The position numbers were made by a program, and so were the translations under genes. Below are positions 14,077 to 19,777 of a DNA stretch of 19,777 bases, piece after piece (positions within the stretch are counted from its first letter, which is position 1; every line of letters begins with the position of its first letter). The notes under the pieces are model-generated. The model did no database searches and was not told where the DNA came from. It saw only the letters and a list, made by a program, of their open reading frames with translations. This DNA is from Rikenellaceae bacterium. Lineage in GTDB: Bacteria; Bacteroidota; Bacteroidia; Bacteroidales; UBA932. The DNA is taken from positions 1 through 19,777 of the forward strand of contig CAAGFN010000113.1 of NCBI GenBank assembly GCA_900769145.1, written 5' to 3'.

Positions 14077-15930
14077 ATGAAACACGAGTTGAGAAGTTCA
14101 GTAACCATGCAGGGCCGCCGAATGGCAGGAGCAAGGGCTCTCTGGGTCGCAGCAGGCATGAAACGCAGCCAGATGGGGAAACCCGTCATTGCCATTGTCA
14201 ATTCATTCACCCAGTTTGTGCCCGGCCACACGCATCTCCACGAAGTCGGACAGATTGTGAAGTCGGAAATCGAGGCGCTCGGCTGCTATGCGGCTGAATT
14301 CAATACGATTGCGGTGGACGATGGCATTGCAATGGGCCACGACGGAATGCTCTACTCGCTGCCCTCTCGCGACATCATTGCCGACAGCGTCGAATATATG
14401 GTCAATGCCCACAAGGCCGATGCCATGATATGCATCAGCAACTGCGACAAGATTACCCCGGGAATGCTGATGGCTGCGATGAGGCTCAATATCCCTACGG
14501 TATTTGTCTCGGGAGGCCCGATGGAGGCCGGCATTTCCAGAAAGGACGGCAAGCCTCAGGGACATGGACTCGACCTCATAGACGCGATGGTCAAGTCGGC
14601 AGATCCTTCAGTCAGCGATGCGGATGTCGAGGAAATTGAAAATTCGGCCTGCCCGGGATGCGGATGCTGCTCGGGAATGTTCACTGCCAACTCGATGAAT
14701 TGTCTTACAGAGGCTATCGGCCTCTCCCTGCCGGGAAACGGTACAGTAGTGGCCACACACAGGAGAAGAGAGGAACTCTTCCGCAAGGCAGCCCGTCTCA
14801 TTGTCTCCAATGCCTGGAAGTATTACCGTGACGGGGATGAGTCGGTTCTTCCGAAAAGCATAGCCACCAGGCCAGCATTCCTCAATGCGATGACTCTCGA
14901 CATTGCTATGGGTGGCTCCACCAACACCGTGCTCCATCTTCTTGCAGTTGCAAATGAGGCCGGCGTGGATTTCAGGATGTCGGACATAGATGCCCTTTCA
15001 AGAAAGGTTCCATGCCTCTGCAAAGTGGCTCCCAATACCGCCAAATACCATGTCCAGGACGTGAACAGAGCCGGCGGAATAGTCTCGATAATGAAGGAAC
15101 TCGCCGACGGAGGACTCGTGGACACCAGCCTTGTCAGGGTTGACGGGATGACTTTGGCGGAGGAAATAAGGCAGTTCTGCATTCTCAGTCCGGATGTCAC
15201 GGACGAGGCAGAAGGCATTTATTCCAGCGCCCCAGCCAATCGGTACAGTACCGCAATGGCTTCTCAGTCAAATGATTACGAGTCGTTTGACATTGACAGG
15301 GAAAATGGCTGCATAAGAAATCTCGAACACGCATATACAAAAGACGGAGGACTCGGCGTCCTATTCGGCAACATTGCCAGGAACGGCTGCGTCATAAAGA
15401 CTGCCGGTGTGGACCCTTCAATCTGGAAGTTCTCCGGCCCTGCCAAGGTCTTTGATTCACAGGAGGCCGCCTGTGAGGGTATTCTCGGCGGAAAAATCAA
15501 TGCCGGTGACGTGGTTGTAATCACATACGAAGGCCCGAAAGGAGGCCCGGGAATGCAGGAAATGCTCTATCCGACATCCTATATCAAGTCAATGCATCTC
15601 GGCAAGGAATGCGCCCTGATAACGGACGGAAGGTTCAGTGGCGGAACATCAGGACTCAGCATCGGACATATATCACCTGAGGCTGCGGCCGGCGGAGAAA
15701 TAGGACTGGTAAGGGACGGAGACATCATTGAGATAGATATTCCGGAAAGGAGCATCAATGTAAGGCTGTCGGATGAGGAACTGGAGGCGCGAAGGGCAGT
15801 GGAACTCGCAAGGGGAAAGAAAGCGTTCACCCCGCCGTCCAGGCAGCGTGAGGTATCGGCCAGCCTCAGGGCATACGCTGCGATGGTCAGCTCTGCCGAC
15901 AAGGGTGCTACGAGAGTTATCCCGGATTGA
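14077..15930 (+). CDS. ilvD: Dihydroxy-acid dehydratase
   Basis: IlvD dehydrates dihydroxy-isovalerate and dihydroxy-methylvalerate to the keto acids of valine and isoleucine, using an Fe-S cluster. The 617-residue product opens MKHELRSSVTMQGRRMAGARALW. It carries NSFTQFVPGHTHLHEVG, the metal-binding DDGIAMGHDGM (81-91), SNCDKITPGM with cluster ligand Cys123 and active-site Lys125, and ACPGCGCCSGMFTANSMN (191-208) with the family ligand just before SGMF. QFVPGHTHL replaces the Cys-containing NTCNMHL of the plant-type enzymes, so it is of the E. coli-like class. An in-frame ATG at 14065 directly abuts the terminator T run. I prefer 14077 because the family starts close to the LRS motif. First gene of the operon; the stop is 32 bp before ilvB. 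Confidence 0.96.
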   Translation: MKHELRSSVTMQGRRMAGARALWVAAGMKRSQMGKPVIAIVNSFTQFVPGHTHLHEVGQIVKSEIEALGCYAAEFNTIAVDDGIAMGHDGMLYSLPSRDIIADSVEYMVNAHKADAMICISNCDKITPGMLMAAMRLNIPTVFVSGGPMEAGISRKDGKPQGHGLDLIDAMVKSADPSVSDADVEEIENSACPGCGCCSGMFTANSMNCLTEAIGLSLPGNGTVVATHRRREELFRKAARLIVSNAWKYYRDGDESVLPKSIATRPAFLNAMTLDIAMGGSTNTVLHLLAVANEAGVDFRMSDIDALSRKVPCLCKVAPNTAKYHVQDVNRAGGIVSIMKELADGGLVDTSLVRVDGMTLAEEIRQFCILSPDVTDEAEGIYSSAPANRYSTAMASQSNDYESFDIDRENGCIRNLEHAYTKDGGLGVLFGNIARNGCVIKTAGVDPSIWKFSGPAKVFDSQEAACEGILGGKINAGDVVVITYEGPKGGPGMQEMLYPTSYIKSMHLGKECALITDGRFSGGTSGLSIGHISPEAAAGGEIGLVRDGDIIEIDIPERSINVRLSDEELEARRAVELARGKKAFTPPSRQREVSASLRAYAAMVSSADKGATRVIPD

Positions 15931-15962
15931 GAATCACGAACAAGACACAATAGACTATAAAT

Positions 15963-17690
15963 ATGGAAAATACCAATAAACAGCCGGTTACTGGCTCCGA
16001 GGCTTTGCTGGAAGCACTTGTTGCCGAAGGGGTTGATACAATCTTCGGATATCCCGGAGGCCAGATAATGCCGGTCTATGACAAACTTTACGATTATGCC
16101 GACAGGCTCAGGCACATTCTGGTCCGTCACGAGCAGGGGGCGATTCACGCAGCCCAGGGCTATGCCAGGGTTACTGGAAGACCGGGCGTAGTAATCGTTA
16201 CTTCCGGACCGGGAGCAACCAATGTCATCACCGGCGTGGCAGATGCGATGACTGATTCGACCCCGGTTGTCGTGATTTCCGGCCAGGTCGCATCGGGGGC
16301 GCTTGGAACTGACGCATTCCAGGAGGCTGACATAATCGGCCTCACAAGCCCGATTACCAAGTGGAATTATCAGATTCGCAGGGCTGAGGACGTGGCCTGG
16401 GCCGTATCCAGGGCATTCTACATCGCTTCCACCGGCCGTCCGGGTCCGGTAGTCCTGGATTTTACCAAGGACGCGCAGGTGGGAATGACCGTCTTTGAAT
16501 TCAAGAAATGCTCATTCATACGCAGTTATGTACCTGAACTTCCAGTTCCGATGGAGGCTGTGGCCAAGGCTGCCGAACTTATTGACAAGGCTGAGAGACC
16601 GATGGTGGTCTATGGCCAGGGTGTCATCCTCGGGCGGGCCGAGAAAGCTTTGGCTGAATTTATGGAAAAGGGGGATATCCCGGCCGCGTCCACATTGCTT
16701 GGACTTGCCGCATTGCCTTCATCTTCAAGACTTTACCAGGGAATGATAGGTATGCACGGCAATGTTGCCCCGAATATCAAGACCAATGAATGCGATGTCC
16801 TGATAGCAGTGGGAATGCGTTTCGATGACAGGGTTACGGGGACATTGGACAAATATGCAAGGCAGGCGAAAGTCATTCACATTGACATAGATGCGTCCGA
16901 AATCGGAAAGATTGTGCCGGTCGAGGTAGGAATCAATGCCAATGCCGCCGAGGTGCTTCCGGTATTGACCTCAATGATAAGAGAGAAGCGGCATGAGGCC
17001 TGGGTAGCAAGTTTCTCGGACTGCGCTGAAGTCGAGCGTAATAAGGTTATTGACAGGGAGTTGCATCCTGCTGACGGGCATATCCGGATGGGCGAGGTCA
17101 TTGACAAGGTTTCGGAGGTTACAGGCGGGGATGCCGTGGTTGTCACGGATGTGGGCCAGAACCAGATGATGGCCGCAAGATATTCAAGATTTACCAGGAC
17201 GAGGAGTTTCATTTCCTCCGGCGGCCTCGGGACAATGGGCTTCGGACTTCCGGCAGCCATCGGAGCCAAGACAGGTGCTCCTGAGAGACCTGTCTGCCTG
17301 TTCGTCGGGGACGGGGGCATCCAGATGACGATTGAGGAACTGGGTACTGTAATGCAGGAGGGTACCGGAGTCAAGGTGGTGATTCTGAACAACAACTGGC
17401 TCGGCAACGTGCGGCAGTGGCAGGAACTCTTCTTCGGCGGAAGATATTCGGCAACAAGGATGCTGAACCCGGACTATATGCTTATTGCGAAGGCTTACGG
17501 CATTGATGCTGAAGTGGTTGCGGAAAGGGAAGACTTGGATGCAGCCGTCAGGAGAATGTTCGCAGACGACAGACCTTACATCCTGGATGTACGCGTCATT
17601 GAGGACGGAAACGTGATGCCCATGATTCCTCCGGGAAAGGGCATTGACGAGATAATGCTTTCAGAGACAGAGTGGTACGAAAAGAAATAG
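15963..17690 (+). CDS. ilvB: Acetolactate synthase, large (catalytic) subunit
   Basis: This ThDP-dependent enzyme condenses pyruvate with pyruvate or 2-ketobutyrate, the first common step to Val, Leu and Ile. The 575-residue product has the three-domain layout. The N-terminal ThDP domain has GYPGGQIMPVYD and RHEQGAIHAAQGYAR, with catalytic Glu57. The central FAD-binding domain is at about 190-330. The C-terminal ThDP domain has GDGG (449-452) followed by NNNWLG (476-481), the Mg-ThDP motif, and VRQWQELFFGGRYS. ILDVRVIEDGNVMPMIPPG closes the protein. All key residues are intact, and the length is usual for the biosynthetic AHAS. Only three bases separate its stop from the ilvN start, so the two subunits are coupled. 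Confidence 0.96.
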   Translation: MENTNKQPVTGSEALLEALVAEGVDTIFGYPGGQIMPVYDKLYDYADRLRHILVRHEQGAIHAAQGYARVTGRPGVVIVTSGPGATNVITGVADAMTDSTPVVVISGQVASGALGTDAFQEADIIGLTSPITKWNYQIRRAEDVAWAVSRAFYIASTGRPGPVVLDFTKDAQVGMTVFEFKKCSFIRSYVPELPVPMEAVAKAAELIDKAERPMVVYGQGVILGRAEKALAEFMEKGDIPAASTLLGLAALPSSSRLYQGMIGMHGNVAPNIKTNECDVLIAVGMRFDDRVTGTLDKYARQAKVIHIDIDASEIGKIVPVEVGINANAAEVLPVLTSMIREKRHEAWVASFSDCAEVERNKVIDRELHPADGHIRMGEVIDKVSEVTGGDAVVVTDVGQNQMMAARYSRFTRTRSFISSGGLGTMGFGLPAAIGAKTGAPERPVCLFVGDGGIQMTIEELGTVMQEGTGVKVVILNNNWLGNVRQWQELFFGGRYSATRMLNPDYMLIAKAYGIDAEVVAEREDLDAAVRRMFADDRPYILDVRVIEDGNVMPMIPPGKGIDEIMLSETEWYEKK

Positions 17691-17693
17691 GAA

Positions 17694-18230
17694 ATGGAAA
17701 CAAAGAAATATACAGTAGTAATCTATACTGAGAACCAGATAGGTATTCTCACCCAGGTTGCCAATGTCTTCACCCGGAGAAGCCTCAATATCCTCAGTCT
17801 CTCCGCCAATGCCTCGGCTTTGGAGGGAATTCACACGATAACAATTGATACAGAGGCAACTCCGAAGAGAATTGAGGAGACGGCCAGGCAGATTGAAAAG
17901 CGGGTTGACGTTGTCAAGGCTTTCTACTATGCGGAGGACGAGGTGGTCTATAGGGAGATGGCATTGTACAAAATCTCCACGCAGAGCATGATTTCCTCCG
18001 GCAACATTGAAGAAATACTTCAGGTTTACAATGCCAGAATCCTTGAAATCAACAGTATATTCACAGTCATTTCCAAGGTCGGGACTACAGAGGAGACCAG
18101 AAAACTCTACGATGAGCTTTGCAAATGCGGCATCATGCAGTTCCAGCGTTCAGGCCGGGCTGTGGTTTCGAGAGAAAGGCAGGAACCTCTGATGGAATAT
18201 CTCAGGGAAAGAGAAGAATTGAATAGGTAA
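17694..18230 (+). CDS. ilvN: Acetolactate synthase, small (regulatory) subunit
   Basis: This is the activating and feedback-sensing subunit of acetolactate synthase. The 178-residue product has an N-terminal ACT domain (about 6-80) with ENQIGILTQVANVFTRRSLN, the valine-binding loop region, followed by the small-subunit C-terminal domain ending in a charged helix. The size matches the long IlvH-type small subunit. The start is ATG 17694, three bases after the ilvB stop, with the purine stretch AGGAA just before it. Valine feedback is family knowledge; the sequence shows only the ACT fold. ilvC follows after 21 bp. From memory, many Bacteroides place an acyl-ACP thioesterase gene between ilvN and ilvC; none is here. 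Confidence 0.95.
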   Translation: METKKYTVVIYTENQIGILTQVANVFTRRSLNILSLSANASALEGIHTITIDTEATPKRIEETARQIEKRVDVVKAFYYAEDEVVYREMALYKISTQSMISSGNIEEILQVYNARILEINSIFTVISKVGTTEETRKLYDELCKCGIMQFQRSGRAVVSRERQEPLMEYLREREELNR

Positions 18231-18251
18231 AACATTAAAATACAATTAATT

Positions 18252-19295
18252 ATGGCAAAAATCAATTTTGGCGGTGTCGAAGAGAATGTTGTGACCCGCG
18301 AAGAGTTTCCGGTAGAAAAAGCAAGAGAAGTACTCAAGGGTGAGACCATCGCCGTCCTCGGTTACGGTGTACAGGGTCCCGGCCAGTCACTCAACCTGAA
18401 GGACAACGGTCTCAATGTCATCGTGGGCCAGCGTCCGGGCAAGACCTACGAAAAGGCTGTGGCAGACGGCTGGGTTCCCGGCGAGACTCTCTTCAGCATC
18501 GAGGAGGCCTGCGAAAGGGGAAGCATCATAATGTGCCTTCTTTCCGACGCTGCCGTAATGTCAGTATGGCCGACCATCAAGAAGCATCTCACAGCCGGCA
18601 AGGCCCTCTATTTCTCACACGGTTTCGCCATTACCTGGAGCGACAGGACAGGCTGCGTTCCTCCTGCAGACGTGGATGTCATAATGGTTGCGCCGAAAGG
18701 ATCAGGTACGTCATTGCGCTCCCTCTTCCTCGAGGGCCGCGGCATCAATTCATCATACGCAATCGCCCAGGACTATACAGGTAAGGCATACGACAGGACA
18801 ATCGCCCTCGGCATCGGCATCGGCTCCGGTTATCTTTTCGAGACCACATTCCGCAGGGAGGCCGTGTCTGACCTTACCGGAGAGCGCGGATCCCTTATGG
18901 GTGCTGTCCAGGGACTTTTCCAGGCACAGTACGAGGTGCTCAGGGAGAACGGACACACTCCGAGCGAGGCCTTCAACGAGACAGTGGAGGAACTCACCCA
19001 GTCACTGATGCCGCTCTTCGCCCAGAAAGGTATGGACTGGATGTATGCAAACTGCTCAACTACTGCGCAGAGGGGTGCCCTCGACTGGTATCCTAGATTC
19101 AGGGATGCCATCAAGCCTGTGATGAAGCAGCTCTATGACAATGTCGCAGACGGTACAGAGGCCCAGATTTCCATTGACTCCAACTCCAAGCCGGACTATC
19201 GCGAAGGTCTTGAGAAAGAACTCAAAGTGCTGCATGACAGCGAGATGTGGAAAACTGCGGAGACTGTCCGCTCACTGCGTCCGGAGAACAAGTAA
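18252..19295 (+). CDS. ilvC: Ketol-acid reductoisomerase (class I, Bacteroidota type)
   Basis: IlvC isomerises and reduces acetolactate and aceto-hydroxybutyrate with a nicotinamide cofactor and two Mg2+. The 347-residue product has the Rossmann motif VLGYGVQGPGQSLNLKDNG (35-53). The GPGQ here differs from the GSQGHA seen in many other phyla, and I associate it with Bacteroides enzymes. Catalytic His123 lies in SHGF, Lys149 in VAPKGSGTS, metal ligands Asp207 and Glu211 in SDLTGERG, Glu243 and Glu247 in FNETVEELTQ, and substrate Ser269 in ANCSTTAQRGA. The C-terminal knot domain is of class I length. Cofactor preference cannot be judged safely by eye. It is followed by a 90-bp gap with palindromic repeats before leuA. 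Confidence 0.96.
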   Translation: MAKINFGGVEENVVTREEFPVEKAREVLKGETIAVLGYGVQGPGQSLNLKDNGLNVIVGQRPGKTYEKAVADGWVPGETLFSIEEACERGSIIMCLLSDAAVMSVWPTIKKHLTAGKALYFSHGFAITWSDRTGCVPPADVDVIMVAPKGSGTSLRSLFLEGRGINSSYAIAQDYTGKAYDRTIALGIGIGSGYLFETTFRREAVSDLTGERGSLMGAVQGLFQAQYEVLRENGHTPSEAFNETVEELTQSLMPLFAQKGMDWMYANCSTTAQRGALDWYPRFRDAIKPVMKQLYDNVADGTEAQISIDSNSKPDYREGLEKELKVLHDSEMWKTAETVRSLRPENK

Positions 19296-19312
19296 GTTTC
19301 TGTCGCTTCATG

Positions 19313-19322
19313 CCTTCGAAGG
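19313..19322. repeat. 10-bp perfect palindrome in the ilvC-leuA gap
   Basis: CCTTCGAAGG is a perfect palindrome, 17 bp after the ilvC stop. It has no T tract, so it is not an obvious terminator. Its meaning is unknown. Confidence 0.4.
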
Positions 19323-19334
19323 ATAAATAAGTAA

Positions 19335-19376
19335 TGTCATATCGAGCGCAGCACGAAGTGCGAAGTCGAGATATCT
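19335..19376. repeat. REP-like palindromic element between ilvC and leuA
   Basis: The stretch begins TGTCATATCGAG and ends GTCGAGATATCT. Its centre is a GCAC-GAA-GTGC hairpin (19351-19361). Outer arms ATATCGA and TCGA-ATAT pair with a one-base bulge. The pattern GTCATNTCGA ... TCGAGANATCT resembles dispersed palindromic repeats that I know from intergenic regions of Bacteroidota and other bacteria. Only one copy is in this window, so its dispersed nature is inferred. No T tract follows. Confidence 0.55.
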
Positions 19377-19385
19377 GGAACAAAC

Positions 19386-19777
19386 ATGAAAAACAATAGA
19401 GTATATTTCTTCGATACCACGCTGAGGGACGGGGAGCAAGTGCCTGGATGCCAGCTCAATACAGTTGAGAAAATCCAGGTTGCCAAGGCTCTCGAGACCC
19501 TCGGTGTGGATGTTATCGAGGCGGGATTCCCTGTCTCCAGCCCCGGAGATTTCAATTCTGTGATTGAGATTTCCAAGGCCGTGACCTGGCCGACAATATG
19601 TGCATTGACCCGCGCGGTCGAGAAGGATATCGAGGTGGCTGCGGAAGCATTGAAATATGCGAAGCACGGCCGTATCCATACCGGAATCGGGACCTCGGAC
19701 TCACATATCCGCTACAAGTTCAACTCCACCCGTGAGGAAATCCTTGAGAGGGCAGTGAAGGCTGTCCGCTATGCAAG
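19386..19777 (+). CDS. leuA: 2-isopropylmalate synthase, N-terminal part (3' end off window)
   Basis: LeuA condenses 2-ketoisovalerate from the ilv genes with acetyl-CoA, the first committed step to leucine. The visible 130 codons begin MKNNRVYFFDTTLRDGEQVPG. That is the HMGL-like TIM-barrel signature with Arg14 and the metal ligand Asp15, and is followed by VDVIEAGFPVSSPGDF (Glu46) and RIHTGIGTSDSHIRYKF. The CALTRAVEKDI stretch is also typical of isopropylmalate synthases rather than homocitrate synthases, though the C-terminal leucine-binding LeuA dimer domain is outside the window. The start is ATG 19386, 90 bp after the ilvC stop. It is probably read from the same attenuated promoter, with the palindromes between them as a possible modulator. 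Confidence 0.92.
   Translation, partial: MKNNRVYFFDTTLRDGEQVPGCQLNTVEKIQVAKALETLGVDVIEAGFPVSSPGDFNSVIEISKAVTWPTICALTRAVEKDIEVAAEALKYAKHGRIHTGIGTSDSHIRYKFNSTREEILERAVKAVRYA

Noticed and set aside
13971..14297. 108-codon frame across the ilv leader and the start of ilvD
   Set aside because: It needs a non-ATG start, runs through the terminator and overlaps ilvD out of frame; the 13931 leader peptide explains the region better.
1..19777. CRISPR array, insertion sequence, prophage, toxin-antitoxin or defence system
   Set aside because: No regularly spaced repeats, transposase, integrase or recognisable defence motifs were found on either strand; all large frames are assigned to metabolic, transport or envelope genes.

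Overview
This window looks like chromosomal DNA of a Bacteroidota bacterium, most likely order Bacteroidales. The evidence is a SusC/SusD outer-membrane uptake pair, several Bacteroidota-type promoters (TTTG at -33, TAnnTTTG at -7, 19-20 bp apart), few Shine-Dalgarno sites, lipoproteins with acidic residues behind the lipidated cysteine, and a ketol-acid reductoisomerase of the form I associate with Bacteroides. I cannot name a genus.

Layout. (1) 1-1205, minus strand: the N-terminal part of mnmA (tRNA 2-thiolation). It is divergent from cdd (cytidine deaminase, 1283-1762), and the two promoters overlap. (2) About 1798-1899: small SRP RNA, with its own promoter starting at the cdd stop codon. 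(3) 1908-2114: AT-rich regulatory region with a strong promoter, an operator-like inverted repeat in the promoter spacer, and a 35-bp-period direct repeat. (4) 2115-8497: susC-like, susD-like and a third unrecognised surface-lipoprotein gene, probably one operon; its substrate cannot be told because no enzyme or regulator lies beside it. (5) 8556-8951: small protein of unknown function. (6) 8994-11995: an ion-transport trio, a CaCA-type Na+/Ca2+ exchanger, a small two-helix membrane protein and a CPA1-type K+(Na+)/H+ antiporter with two C-terminal RCK_C-like domains, with overlapping or nearly touching genes. (7) 12050-13687: a CotH-family lipoprotein. (8) 13851-end: the branched-chain amino-acid operon ilvD-ilvB-ilvN-ilvC-leuA, with leuA cut by the window end.

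The most interesting element is the leader of the ilv operon. It has a good promoter, a 23-codon leader peptide in which 11 of 12 consecutive residues are Ile, Val or Leu, a near-perfect intrinsic terminator ending just before ilvD, and a 12-bp alternative pairing between the end of the leader ORF and the 5' arm of the terminator. This is a complete transcription attenuator that would sense charged Ile/Val/Leu tRNAs. A second notable element is a REP-like palindrome between ilvC and leuA inside the operon. I saw no CRISPR array, transposase, prophage, tRNA gene or recognisable defence system.
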